64,000 nt of DNA, from contig VDFB02193867.1 of assembly GCA_007258455.2 (NCBI GenBank), forward strand, positions 530,791,944 to 530,855,943, written 5' to 3'. The notes beneath the pieces were generated by a model. It saw only the letters and a list, made by a program, of their open reading frames with translations. It ran no database searches and was not told where the DNA came from. Source of the stretch: Sequoia sempervirens (taxonomy: Eukaryota > Streptophyta > Pinopsida > Cupressales > Cupressaceae). How positions within the stretch are numbered: position 1 is the first letter of the stretch; each line of letters starts with the position of its first letter. The position numbers and the translations under genes are program-made. Positions 1 through 11,760 of this stretch are shown piece after piece.

Positions 1-566
1 GATAAAACCCCGCTAGTTTTAAACCATACCTATAACAGAGTCTCCTTTATGCCTATCAAAATGTTGATAAAAAACCACTTTTGATTTACCTTTTGGGGGA
101 TCAAATGAATTCATTTAAAATTTATTTTTTGTAAGTATATAGTCCTTATTATAAGCTTATAAAAAATTATAATTTTAATTAAATTTAATTTGATTATTAT
201 ATTTATTTTTTATTTCTTGTGAATGTAGGTTTTTCACCGAAAATCAAGCTCTTTGTTCTACACATGTGGAAAAATAGAATATTATAATTTTTTTTTGAAA
301 AATATGAAAGTACACCATATATTGGAGTCCTTGATCCAACAAAAATAAATAAATTGAATTTCAATACATACAAAAAATGTTGTGCGTTATATAGTTGCGC
401 TATGTGTAAATTGTAATTGGTTTGACTTTGAAACTTGATTAAAGAAAAAATATTCAATAAAAAACTATCTAACCAAGTGGAAGCACTAGATATCAGAGTC
501 ACAAATCTAAATTTGAAAATTATTTTAGCATCTAGTTTGGCCAAAAATTGTAAACCACTATTGTGG
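1..566. mobile_element. MITE-like TIR element, right part (copy A)
   Basis: This is the right-hand portion of the 719-bp non-coding AT-rich element that is complete in copy B at 43079-43797. It ends with GTAAACCACTATTGTGG, the inverted complement of the left terminus seen in copy B. It interrupts the Tat element between the second RNase H and integrase: the RNase H frame runs into the terminus and stops a few codons inside. The 113- and 97-residue frames inside it look like chance ORFs. Confidence 0.8.
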
Positions 567-1544
567 GATCACCACATGAAGTGTTCTAATTTTCCATTTT
601 ATTGCCATTCTAAGCCCTATAACAAGTGCCTCATATTTTTCCACATTATTTGTGCATGGGAACGCTATGCAAGAAGACTTAGGAATGGAAACTCCTTGAG
701 GAGTGATGAATTGTATTCCTACCCCTGAGCCATGATTAGTATGTGATCCATCAAAGTATAACCTCCAAGGTGCCTTAGGTTCTGTGTGAAATATTGACTC
801 ATCTAGGAAATCTGTCACTAAAGGATGATCACTTTGCATAGGCACATCTGGCAGTTGCTCTGCAGTCACTTGTCCTTTGATCGCTTTTCTTTCTACATAT
901 TGGATGTCGTATTTGCTTAGAATCATGACCCATTTGGCCAGACATCCTGTTAATGTTGCCCAACTTAATAGATATTTGAGGGGGTCAATATTTGCTACCA
1001 ATTGTCTCTGATGGCTCAACATATAATGTCTTAGCTTCTGAGCTGCAAAGACAATTGCTAGACAAACCCATTCAATTGATGTGTAATTTAGCTCATACCC
1101 AACCAGTGTCAGACTGATATAATATATGGCCCTTTCTTTCTCGTCATGGTCATTTTGTGCTAGTAATGCCCCCAGTACTGATGTAGTGGCAAAGATGTAT
1201 AAGATCAAAGGTTTGCCTTGAATGGGAGGCATAAGGACGGGCACTGACAATAGGTAGTCTTTTATTTGTTGAAAGGCCTCTTGGTATTTATCTTTCCACA
1301 CAAAGGGGATGCCTTTGCACATAAGATATTGGAATGGTTGACACTTGTCAACCAATTGTGCTATGAAGCATCGGATAGATTGCACCCTTCCTTGTAAGGT
1401 TTTGAGTTCACTGATTCCTCTAGAAGGAGGCATGTCCATGATGGATTTGACTTTGGCTGGATCGACCTTAATGCCTCTTCGAGAAACTATGTATCCCAAA
1501 ATTTTTCCAGATGTTACACCAAAGACACATTTCTTAAGATTCAT
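558..1544 (-). pseudogene. Tat pol: RNase H plus archaeal-type RNase H (copy A)
   Basis: An open frame of 328 codons. The first ~90 residues are the end of reverse transcriptase (KKCVFGVTSGKILGYIVS, then PSRGISELKTLQG, the usual RT thumb/connection motifs). The classical retroelement RNase H follows (about residues 95-215, including LYIFATTSVLGALLAQ and YELNYTSIEW). A linker then leads to a second RNase H-like start (about residue 260, WRLYFDGSHTNHGSGVGI, and NNVEKYEALVIGL). This second domain typically follows RT-RNase H in Tat elements. The frame is cut off after LHVVIP by the inserted TIR element; the rest of the domain resumes on its other side, visible only in copy B. The preceding RT segment is in another frame, so there is a frameshift near 1560. 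Non-functional. Confidence 0.85.
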
Positions 1545-2451
1545 TCGTACTTTGTATTCTTTGTCTCTTGAAAATTGTGTCTAACACCTTTAGATGATCT
1601 TTTCTTGTTATTGATTTAGCCAAAAGGTCATCCACATAATCTTCCATTATCTTATGCATCATGTCATGAAAGATTGTGGTCATAGCCCTTTGATACGTGG
1701 TGCCTACATTTTTAAGACCAAACGACATGACATTCTAATAGTATGTACCCTAAGGGAAAGTGAATGTTGTTTTATGTTGATCTTCAGGGGCAATACGAAT
1801 CTAATTATAGCCTGAGAAACCATCCATGAGGGACAACATCTCATATCCTACCATGAGGTCGACTATGATGTCAATATTCGACAAAGGAAAGTCATCTTTT
1901 GGGCATGCCTTGTTTAAGTCTCTAAAATTTGTGCAGATGCAGATCATTCCATTTGGATTTGTTATGGGAACAAGGTTAGATATCCATTCAGTATAATCAA
2001 TAGACTGTATGAACCCAACGTCTAGAAGTTTCTTCAACTCAGCCTTGACCAGTAGAGTGACCTAAGGATGCATTTTGCATAACTTCTATTTAACTGGTTT
2101 GGCATTTGGAAATAATGGAAGATGGTGCAGAATGAGTTTTGGGTCTAGTCCTGGCATGTCGGCATAGGACCATGCGAAGTTGATTTTACATTTTGCAAAG
2201 AATTTTTGAAATTTCAGTTTCTCTTCTTCAATCAGGGATGCTGCAAAGAGGACCATTTTGGGATCTTCTATTGTTGATATGTTGTCTTCCATGGTGTCCT
2301 CTATGAGCATAGTTGATTTCTTGTGCGTTACGGGGAGAAAGTCCAATCCTCCATCTTTGGGCTCCTCGGAGAGGTTTTCACCTATAGATATGTCCTTTGT
2401 TTTTACTTTTTTGTTGTCAGAAGATGCCTTTTGGTTTTCACCTAAATACAT
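1534..2451 (-). pseudogene. Tat pol: reverse transcriptase (copy A)
   Basis: Minus-strand RT. The segment 2451-2086 carries the pre-RT region ending FAWSYADMPGLDPKL and NAKPVK. Segment 2037-1801 carries NLVPITNPNG and CTNFRDLNKACPKDDFPL, ending at DGFSGYN. Segment 1728-1534 carries MSFGLKNVGTTYQRAM and the catalytic YVDD box. The three segments are largely one frame separated by in-frame stops (between 1733 and 1803, and between 2040 and 2090), most of them TAG where Gln or Trp is usual in the family. A frameshift near 1560 separates it from the RNase H part. The catalytic YVDD is intact but the gene is dead. Confidence 0.88.
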
Positions 2452-2582
2452 TTCATTTTTTCTTTATTCTTATTTCTAATTTTGCGACTGGAGGATGGAG
2501 TAGTCTCACCAAAATAAGCTACACAATCTAGGTCAATAGTGAATCTTGCCTTATGATCACCACTGGGTATGCCCTCACGTAA

Positions 2583-3464
2583 TCACATAAACTCTGCAAT
2601 GGCCTCATCATTTTGAAAGGTGTCTAGGATTGGTGGGCCTTGTTGGTCCCAATCAATTAGTTGAGGATAAACTAGGGAAATGCCATCGCCAATGTTGGTG
2701 AATTGAGGGGAGGATGCAGAAAGCATGCAGACGGATTCATAGATATTGTAGATGAAATTATCATCATCCAATTCCACATCAGACTCTATCCAATATTCCC
2801 CTTCACTTGTCTCATATTCGTTGTCAAAGTAAGGGATAAATGACTCAGAGTTGTGGTTGTCAGTGTCATCTAGCAATTTAGATGTATTCAACTAATGGTT
2901 ATTAGATTCAGATGGTAGGGCTTGTATGTCATGGGGAAGGGAAATGGGACTGTGACTATTTGGTGCTTGCTCGATTTTAAATGTTTTCCAAAAATTTTGT
3001 TCAGAGGTAAGCTCTCTAGCTTCAAGGAACAAATCATCAAGGCAACAGTCACTTAAGGATCGTTGGGAACCAAATTCCCACTCTTGGGAGTTGGTTTCGG
3101 TAAAGGATTCCTTGATGGTCTCGACACTTTCTGAAGCATGCACTCACTCACTCAAAATTCCATTGGTACATCGGTCGTCATTGTCAGGTAATCCATACCC
3201 TAACCCAAGATACTTTGGTATTTTGAAAGGTTTTGTGGGCTCTCTTCGTCCAATTTTATTTTTGCCTAGGCTACTAGTTCCATCATAGCCCTTAGCCTTC
3301 ATTATGTCATATCCCTTGCCATATTTCTTAACTGGTAATGGGGGTAGGTTTTCCATTTCTTTATAGAGCCATCCTATAATATCGGCAAGGTCCTCATTAC
3401 TCATGTCTCCCCATTTGATGAAAACCATTTTTGGTGGAACTTTGAAAATTTCTTTGGGTTCCAT
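2583..3464 (-). pseudogene. Tat polyprotein linker with G-patch-like domain (copy A)
   Basis: One minus-strand frame of about 290 codons broken by two in-frame stops (near 3144 and 2892) and closed by a third near 2583. The first ~105 residues contain a G-patch-like motif (GYDGTSSLGKNKIGRREP, then YLGLGYG). Glycine-rich G-patch modules are known in polyproteins of some plant Ty3 elements. The remaining ~190 residues are acidic and low in complexity (for example EYETSEGEYWIESDVELDDD). This segment lies between protease and RT. The first stop sits in a short GAGT tandem; the second is a TAG. Confidence 0.7.
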
Positions 3465-3715
3465 TCTAAAACATGGCCGACCATAGACCTTTGGAGAATT
3501 CGGTATTGTATTGTTGTGATGCTATATGATGTATGTAGTCTGAATTCTCCACAATCGAGGTCTTGGATCTTGACATTGGACTCATCCTTAGGGTTTGAGG
3601 AAGATGGTGATGTGGTGGATGATGTGGATGGAGTGGACATGGAAGATGATGCAAGTGTGGATGGGTCAATGTATTTAGAAAAAGAGGAGCCAGGAGCTTC
3701 TCAGTTGATGGGCAC

Positions 3716-4112
3716 TCAGTTTTTAGAAATACCCCTTAGGTTGGTGCAATATTGAAAAGGGTCGGGGTCTCCATATATGGTGATTTTTGTGCCGTCAAAT
3801 GGGAATTTTAAGCATTGGTGATATGTAGAGGGAATGGATTTTAGGGCATGAATCCATGGGCATCCAAGCAAGATGTTGTAAGGTAATTCTAGATCTAGGA
3901 CTTGACAAGTTGTATCCACAATGACTATTCCCACTCTAATAGGAAGAGAAATAATGCCTCGTGATGAACGTTCTTTGTCATTATATGCTTTTATAACTAT
4001 ACTCTTTGTAGGGTCTACGCATGCATCAGAAAATCCCAGAGCCTTAACCAGTTTTAAGGAGCATATGTTCAATCCTGCTCCGCCATCTACTAAAGCTCTT
4101 CTGACCTTGTGC
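3716..4112 (-). pseudogene. Tat aspartic protease (copy A)
   Basis: Minus-strand retropepsin-like domain. The catalytic loop reads LVDGGAGLNICS at about 4112-4070, with Asp-Gly-Gly in place of the more common Asp-Ser/Thr-Gly. The flap and C-terminal part follow (LPYNILLGCPWIHALKSIPS). It would release Gag and Pol proteins from the polyprotein. One copy difference at 3987 changes Ala to Glu. Neighbouring frames are broken, so this is a remnant. Confidence 0.78.
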
Positions 4113-7096
4113 TTATGGATGAAAGTTTCAATGTATAATGCATTGTTATGGTTGGTCTTGGGTGACGAATAATCCTAATTATAAAAGGTGACGTGATGAG
4201 GTGTAGTGAGGTATCCCACCATGGTCTCAAATTGGTTGACATCAATATCCTTAGGGACAGATGACTCTTGCAGGGTTTTATCCAAGATATCCTTATGCAT
4301 GGGAGAAATATGAAGCAACTCGAGTATGGAAATCTGCACAGGGGTTTTGCATAACTGATCGATAAGGTTAAACTAACTCTTAGGTTTCCACTGCTTTGTA
4401 GATGAGTCGGGTTGTGATTGCTTAGGAGATGGACTAGGTATGGTGATTTTAGGTTTCCTAGCAAGAGGCGGACCAGCTATGGTGATCTTTCCATTGTGAG
4501 TAGTAGCATTGCATTGAGATGCTCTTTTGACTGTGATGGTATTGACACATTCGTTATTAGTTCAGACATTGTTTATAGTAGGTCCACTAGAATAGTCATA
4601 CTTGGCATGGGCGTAATTGGATTGATTATTGTTTGTCTTAGGACCTGACATGGAAGCGTTATTAGAACCATGGTCTTGTAGTGGGTTCTTATGAATGGTA
4701 TGATCCGAATTAGAGGAAAATTGTGGTCCACCAACCTCAATGATACGATTCTCGATAAGGTCTTGTACCAGATTTTTCAGTTGTCGACAAGAAGAAGTTT
4801 TATGTCCTTTGCCTAATGATAATCACAAAATGCATTATCGTTCCACCATACTAGTTTGAATTGTCCTAGATCATATGGTTTGGTTCTTGAAATGTGATGA
4901 CACCATTCTGAAGGAATTTCTTGAGGACTTCCTCAAGGGGCTCACCCAAGGGAGTGTATGTGTGACCCCTGGGGAATTATCTTATCTGATGATATTGTCC
5001 TTGATTGTGACTATTTTGACCTTTTTGGTTGTTTGAGGTAGCATTGGTGGGGGGTGTCAATATCGTTGTTGGTTTGTTTTTCATTTAAACCCCTTTTAGA
5101 GCCAGTACATGACCCATGGTGTTTACATCCTTGGTGTCAACAACACTGTCATTGGTACCATGTTTATTTTTGACCCAATACTTGTTTTTGTCCGTGGGAG
5201 GGTTTACGTTTGTGTTTTTAGGACCATACTTTAGTTCTCCTTTTGCAATAAGAGCTTTCTCAACCTAGATGCCCTTTTCGACTAGGCCTGTAAAAGTTGT
5301 GCAACAATGAACTTGTAATCTATATTTTAGGGGGCCTAGAAGTGTTTGAACGAACATGTCAACCTTTTATTTTTCAGGTATGTTTATGTGACAACGACTA
5401 GCTAGACTTCTCCATCTTTGGAAGAATGGGATAAAAGTTTCGCCCGCATCCTCTTGCGTGAGAGTACATAGGCTACTAATAGAGGTGTCCATGTCAATGT
5501 TATATGAGTAATTTTTTATGAACTTGTGTTTAAGTTCATCCCATGTTTTGATATCCTTTTGAGTGGAGAACCATTCAAGGGCAGGACCTGCAAGACTTTT
5601 AGAAAGAGTCTCATCAAGTACGTTTGTTCATAGGCGACATCCATACAGTTGGTCGCGAATTCTCGAACATGTTCGATAGGGTTTGTCTTTCCTCTGTATT
5701 TGGTAAAATTTGGTGACACATATCCCAGAGGAAATGGCAGCATGTATAAGTTCATGTCAAAGTGGTACACAAATAGATCATATGACACTTCTGATTTCTT
5801 GGTGGATATTCAAATGTTTTCTATGGTCTTCTCTAGACCCATCAAATTTGCTTGCAAGACATTGATTATAGGGTCATTTTTAGCACCATACATTGGATTG
5901 ATTGGTACACCATGGGTCCCCATTTGTTGTGAGTGGATGTTGGTGTATTGTTCAGGGATGTGTTGTTGTGATATGTATGATGTGTTTTGGTTTGTGTGTT
6001 GGTACTAAAAGTTTGGATTGGGGGCGTGTTGATGGGTATGAATATGGGATGAATATGTTGGAATGTGTCCCCCAGCCATTTGGGTCTATATTTGGGGAAT
6101 ATAGTGACCAAGAATATTTTGGTGTTCGATAGATCCCATAGGTTGTGTATTTTGATTGCCTTGTAGGGGTTGTTGGAACTATCCCAGAGGAGTATTCATG
6201 TTTTTTCCTTGGGAGGCGTTGGTATTAAACTATGTTGACATGTTAACATTAGGTTGTGGTCCTTGAATAAGGAGACGTCGTTTACCTCCACCCAAAGGAT
6301 TAACTAAGGTACCAATGAGAGGATTTGATGGGGATGCACCCATGGACCTAGATGTAGTTGTAAATGGGGGATTTAAATGGCTTGATGATGCCCCCAAGGC
6401 ATTTACCAAAGTGGTAAATAGAGGATTGGAATAACTTGCCCACATTGCCGAGGACCCAAAAGTGACTCTAGCCGATTATGATGATATTGTGGATAGTGTA
6501 GGCGATGTGACAGATTGTGTACCTCCAATGGATGTAGCGTTGATTGAATTGGAATTGTGTGGAATGTTGGAGATAACACTCATGGTAGTTGTGACATTTT
6601 GTGAGGTAGCATCAAAAAACGTATTATTTGTGTTGTTTGGAGGTTGACCACTATTGGACATGTTATTTGTGTTGTTGACATTATGGTCAGGAGATGTTGT
6701 CTCAAAGTATTAATGTCGAACCCATGGGGTAATTTAGCCCCTTGAATTAAAAGTATGGCCACATATTTGTCTATCATATAAAACCATTTGTTCTACGAAA
6801 TGGGCCACTTCTGGATCTTGTGCTGCTACCTCTAGGTTTTCCTCAAGTATTTGTCCATATTCATCCTTACGTAAGAATGGTTCAAAGGGGTTGTTTGATG
6901 AGGATGGTATGGTCATGAGAGGTTGAGTATTTGTGTCGCTAAATGGGTCGTTAAAATTCCAATTTGGGTCATAATTGTGATTGGTGACATTGGAATTGGA
7001 GTCTTGTCCAAAGTTTTCCATTTGTTGTTTCTTTCTTTGGAATCTAGTTTCCACCATAAAAGGAAATTGCTCAAATGAAGATGATGAGAATGACAA
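4113..7096 (-). pseudogene. Tat gag (copy A), frameshifted
   Basis: Gag region on the minus strand, starting at the Met at 7096 (MSFSSSSFEQFPFMVETRFQ). The N-terminal ~800 bp is low in complexity, rich in Asn, Ser and Pro, and has repeated SNPL..TLVN.LG segments (6445-6230). The capsid-like retrotransposon gag core is at about 5790-5400 (SPNFTKYRGKTNPIEHVREF, then YLMRLF). A one-base frameshift near 5615 moves the conserved Trp-Phe segment to another frame. A degenerate CCHC-like knuckle (CDYH, then a later His and Cys) lies near 4840-4770. Several further stops and frame changes follow before protease. Assigned by motif order and position upstream of protease. Confidence 0.75.
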
Positions 7097-9838
7097 CTAA
7101 ATGCAAGGATGACACTAGCCTATGTTTTTTTTTTTTGATAAAGGATTTTAATGCAAGATTATGTTTTTGGATTTTCGATAATAAGGGATGACAATGCAAG
7201 AATGTTTTCTAAAGAAAATGGCCAATGCAAAATGATGACTAGGATGACAAGTTATGAAAAAAAAATTGTATTTTGGGAATAAAGGATGACAATTCAAGGT
7301 GGTGATGACATTTGCCTAAGGAAGTGATGAAGGAAAGATGACAAGGTTGTCAAGGTCAAAGTGCCAAATGAGGACTAAGATGATAATTTTGACTAAGACT
7401 AAGATGATTAATGCAAAGTCGAGGTTGAAAATGAGGACCAATGATGGACAATGTAAAGTCTAAGTTTAAAATGAGGACTAAGTTTGGACAATATTTGGAG
7501 AAAGGTTTTCCTAACCACTCTAAGCTTGACTTATGTCTCAATTTAGGTTATCAAAGGACTTGCTAAGGGGACTAATTGACAAGTTCTAAATGATGAGTGA
7601 GCTTGCCTAACTAGACTATTGAGTTGGAGGTTCTCACAAAAAAGGACAACGACTAAAAAGAGGAAATAATGACTAAGTCCCAAGATAACCTAGTTTTGAA
7701 AACAATTATTTTGCAAAGTGTGGAGATTTGGTCTAATCTAAAGTTTTCCAAGATGAAGCCTAAGGACACGTTTATGATAGAAATGATGATTATGATGCCT
7801 AGGGAATGCAACTAAAAATTTGGAAATTTAACCTATGGTAAAAAATGCAAGCTAGTGAATGCAAATGATGAATGTTTTGAGAAATTTTAGTTCTAGGTTT
7901 ATGACAGAGACCTTTGAAAAAAAAGGTTTGACAGTAGGCTAAAATGTTTGGACTTGAAGTTTTGGTAAAAAAATCCAATTTGTTTGAAGTTGATTGTTTG
8001 TTTCCAGATGTGTGAATGTTGTTTGTTTCATTTCAGTATCCAGAAAACACTTGGCAAGCACAATATTTTGAATGTAAACAAACACAAAAGAGAACAAGTA
8101 CAACCCTATGGTTAAGCTAGGACAATATCTGCTAGATTCCACGTGGGTTTCCCCAACCACATATCAATAGCATGTGAATTCATAAGCTTGGATACACGGG
8201 CTCCCCCTTACAATGCACTCTCTTCTTAAGCCAACCAAGCTTCCAACCCCCATGAAACTCCCATGGCAAATTGATCACCTCTACTACAAATTGCGAAGAT
8301 GTGGATGCCTTAACACTGACCGGTGCTGCACTGGCAAATAGAAGGTTTTTGGCTACTAAACAATGGTGTTTAATTTAGGACCCCCGTTTGAGTGGCCATA
8401 CATGGGGCACAAGATTAAGTTTCATTTAGGAGGCACTCCAGCCTAAAGAGGTTAAGCTCAATAGGGTTTTGGAGAGTACTACTTGGTCCATATGACACAT
8501 CCGCACTCATAATCTTAGGTTTTTCCTTAAGATTCACATTTATATACTGGTCAGGGGTAGCTTGGCTTTAGCTCCGTTGCCGGTTTGAGTCACCTAGAGG
8601 TGATGAAATCGCTTGGCAGGCCCAATTTCTAGAGGCAATAATCATTTCTCTTACACCTAGGATCACATGAATGTGCAAGGGGAGAGGATACTTCGGTTAT
8701 TGCATCAAAGTTACACATGGACAAAATGGGTCTAGCTTTCTGATCACTGAGTTTGCATAGAGTGAGAGCATAGTCACCTACCACTTTCAAACACAGTCAG
8801 ATAGATTTGAAAGCATGTTCATTTTATTGCACCAAATGAAATGTTTTCTAATCTAAAAAATCACAAGCATGATGTTTAGAAGTGATAGTCTTGGATACTC
8901 GAACTTGCAAAATCACAAGTTAAAAGTTTTATCAAGTTGTCTTGGACCCACGAAATGTAAATGCCACACGCTACCAACAAGGATTAGTAACCAAAAGTCT
9001 CTAATCTAAAACATGTAATCTGTTAAAATCCTAAACTAAATTAAAAGTTAAAAAGTTAAAAATCTAAATTAAATTAGAAATTAGAAATCTAAACTAAATT
9101 AAAAAGTTAAAAAAAAATCTAAATTAACAATCTAATCTAAAATCTAATAAAATCTAATTTAAAAAATCTAATTTAAAATCTAATCTAAAATCTAAAATCT
9201 AATAAAAATATAATCTAAAATCTAACTAAAAGCTAATTTAAAAAATCTAAAAAAAATCTAATTTAAAAATCTAAAAAACATCTAACTAAAAAAAATCTAA
9301 AGAACATCTAACTAAAAGCTAATTTAAAAATCTAAAAAATATATAAAAAATCTATAACTAAAATAATTTAAAAATCTAAAAAAAATCTAATTAAAAAATT
9401 TAAAATCTAAAAATAAATCTAACTAAAAGCTAATTTAAAAATATAAAAATCTAATTAAATTCTAATTAAAATTATGAAATCTAAATTAAAGAATTTAATT
9501 ATAAAATCTAAATTAAAGAATTTAATTCTAAACTAAAAATCTAAAATTTAATTTAAAATCTAAATTAAATTAGAAAAAGTTAAATTTAAACTAACTTAGA
9601 AAGATTAAAAATATTAAATCTAAATTTACATCTAACTCTAAATTAATTTAAATGAAATTAATCTAAACTAATAAAACTAAAGCTAATGAAAACTAAAGTT
9701 AATGAAAATGACGTTTCCAAATGTGAATGCATCACGACAGGGCGTTTGCATCTCAGAATGCTATGATTGCGTTGTTCTATACCTATACCTGCAAAAGCAA
9801 AAAAAAGTAGACCAAAAACCATACAAAAATCTGCAAGA
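7097..9838 (-). other. Long untranslated leader of Tat element (copy A)
   Basis: A 2.7 kb stretch between the primer binding site and gag. I see no conserved protein in it. The part next to gag (7100-7900) is rich in short GATGACAA/AATGAGGACTAA-like repeats. The middle (7950-8990) is more complex sequence without recognisable motifs. The part next to the LTR is the AATCTA-type low-complexity tract listed separately. Long leaders are usual in Tat elements. Confidence 0.6.
8995..9700. repeat. Degenerate AATCTA/AATTTAAA low-complexity tract (copy A)
   Basis: About 700 bp built almost only from A, T and C in short units such as AAATCTAA, AATTTAAAA and AACTAAAAGCTAATTT. Guanine is nearly absent from this strand. 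This is the only part of the Tat element where the two copies clearly differ by indels (net +20 bp in copy B), as expected for slippage. It lies in the leader between primer binding site and gag. Confidence 0.85.
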
Positions 9839-9856
9839 AAAACGTCGGGTTCACCA
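9839..9856 (-). other. Candidate primer binding site (copy A)
   Basis: On the minus strand, immediately after the inner LTR end, the sequence reads TTGGTGAACCCGACGTT. A TGG start one base from the LTR is what a tRNA CCA 3' end would pair with. I could not assign the tRNA. It differs from the common initiator-Met site TGGTATCAGAGC. Confidence 0.55.
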
Positions 9857-9857
9857 A

Positions 9858-10750
9858 TGTATCAATGGGTTATTTTTAGATAGGTTAGCGGACTAAAGCA
9901 CAAAACAAAAACCCAAAGAAACTATGGAATACAAAGAAAGCAAATGAAATAAACGAGAATGATTATACCTGTTACTCGTTGAAGCTTCAATGATTCACCT
10001 TCATAGCACCTTCTAGCTTGCAACATATGATTGTTGCCCTTAGATTTGTGTGTGAGCAAATGATTGTGACCAAGCCCTATGCAAGTGTTGAAAGATTTGA
10101 ATGACAAAATAAAGAATATGACAAATGACTATGCCTATGACAAGTAATCAAATTGAATTAAACAAGCTAAATGCAAAGTAAATTCTAAGCATAAAATGTC
10201 TATATCAATGAAGTGGTGCCAAAAATATGAGCAAATTGGCATTTTATATAAAATGCAATTTTGGACGGACAGATGAGATTGAAAGCTGACAAAGCCTAAA
10301 ATCAGTGGACAAGATTTCATGTGACAATCCCTAATTAGGGTTAGGGAAAAATTATTAAATGAGTGGTCAAGATGTCATTTGAGAAAATGGAATCGGTGGT
10401 CGAGAATAAATATGATAATTAGTCAAAAAGATAAATATTTTCAAGAAGATAAAGATTGTTGATTTGTAAGATTCGAAAAATCAAGAGGATAAAGGTTGAA
10501 CTCAAAGCAGATTTGGAAAATCAAGAATTTGCTCAATTACTTGATTTTTGAAATTTAAAATATGGATTTTGTATGACAATAAATAATCGATTTTAATTAA
10601 ATAAATTAATAAATTCATTTAATTATGAGAATTAGTGACATATTAAACAAACAAATAAAATTCATTTATTTAATAATCAAGAAGACATAAATGAATAAAG
10701 GTAACAATAGACCCTTACTGACGTAAAACAGTCATTTTTAAGTGTCTACA
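9858..10750 (-). repeat. 5' LTR of Tat element (copy A), 893 bp
   Basis: On the RNA-sense (minus) strand it begins TGTAGACACTTAAAAATG at 10750 and ends TACA at 9858, giving TGTA...TACA termini. It matches the 3' LTR of copy B (37264-38537) but is about 380 bp shorter, having lost four of six palindromic subunits near its U3 end. A TATATAAAA box lies at 10250-10242 on the minus strand and could be the promoter. It appears identical to the copy B 5' LTR at 53109-54001. Confidence 0.9.
10242..10250 (-). promoter_or_regulatory. Candidate TATA box in Tat LTR
   Basis: TATATAAAA on the minus strand, inside a short palindrome. The same position in the copy B 5' LTR is 53493-53501; the 3' LTR has TCTATAAA at 37658-37651. 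The position inside the LTR upstream of the presumed R region is reasonable, but no transcript data exist here. Confidence 0.4.
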
Positions 10751-11760
10751 ATATTATGTCTTAGATATTATATGTGATTAGGCATATGAAATTCAATATA
10801 GGATACAATATGTCTTAGAGATTCTAGATATGATCTTATTTATTGACATTCAATTTATATGCCATCTTGTAGTGTTACATGATAAGTATTAGATATTTTA
10901 TATGATCATATATACCAATATAAGATATTCATATTCAATTTATATGTTATCTTACATTGTGTACATGGTGTTATGTAAGTTAGAGATTGTATCTAATCCT
11001 ACATATTGATCTATAAGATCATATATTCTCATATCACATTCATCATTTATAGATTCCATTGTTACATGATGTTATGTCTTAGATATTTTCTATGATTGAG
11101 TAAATATGTTTCATTATATAATACATTATGTGTTAGAGATTTTACTTACAATTCTATATATTGATGTTTAATTTTTTACGTTATCTTACATTGTGTACAT
11201 GATATTATGTCTTAGATATTTTATTTGATCTTGCATATTTATTTATAAGATCATATATATTCATATCAGACTCGTCATTTATAGATTACATTGTTACATG
11301 ATGTTATGCCTTAGAAATTATATATGATCATTATTTATATCGCATCTAACATTTATAGATTACACCATTTCATCATGTGTCTCAAAGTTTGTAGATATGA
11401 TCCTATATATATTGATATTCAATTTATATGTTCACAACTAGATCACATAGATAAGTGTTTATATTCATACATTCAATCTATGTGTTCATATGCTAAGTTA
11501 CATATAGATAAAGTCTCATATATTCATGCGTTCAATTTATATGTCTACATATTAAAAATTATATATAAATAAATATCCATATTCATATTCATATTCAATT
11601 TATATATCTAGGTAGTAAATTACATATAGATAAATGTCCATTTATCAAAAAACATCATATATATCCACATGTACTATTAAGTTACATATAGATATAAGTG
11701 CATATATCGATAAATATATTATCAAAATAAATACATTATGTGTAAGTCCAACTGGAAAAT
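10751..11760. repeat. AT-rich degenerate tandem array flanking Tat element (copy A)
   Basis: About 1 kb of divergent repeats roughly 75-110 bp long, marked by recurring ACATGATGTTATGTCTTAGATATT, TATATGATC and ATTCAATTTATATGT. It continues the 180 bp on the other side of the complete Tat element (37081-37263), so the element inserted into this array. The last third shows shorter CATATAGATAAA/TATTCATAC repeats. Near-identity to copy B ends inside it, at about 11139. Confidence 0.7.

Larger units (their letters stand above)
1..10750 (-). mobile_element. Tat-lineage Ty3/gypsy LTR retrotransposon, copy A (cut by window edge)
   Basis: Read on the minus strand, the order is 5' LTR (9858-10750), primer binding site, a long AT-rich leader, gag, protease, G-patch/linker, reverse transcriptase, RNase H and a second archaeal-type RNase H. 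Integrase and the 3' LTR lie beyond the window edge but are visible in copy B. The second RNase H after the first is the family hallmark used here to place it in the Tat lineage of Ty3/gypsy. All frames contain stops or frameshifts, so it cannot be autonomous. The 9.2 kb body differs from copy B at only three substitutions that I could see (2461, 3987, 4166) plus indels in the leader repeat. Confidence 0.9.

Noticed and set aside
203..728. 113- and 97-codon frames present in both copies
   Set aside because: Both lie in the non-coding interior or edge of the TIR element; conserved only because the block is nearly identical.
5649..6132. Plus-strand frames of 119 and 76 codons in the gag region
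   Set aside because: Antisense shadows of the minus-strand gag with no motifs; identical copies occur at 48880-49363.
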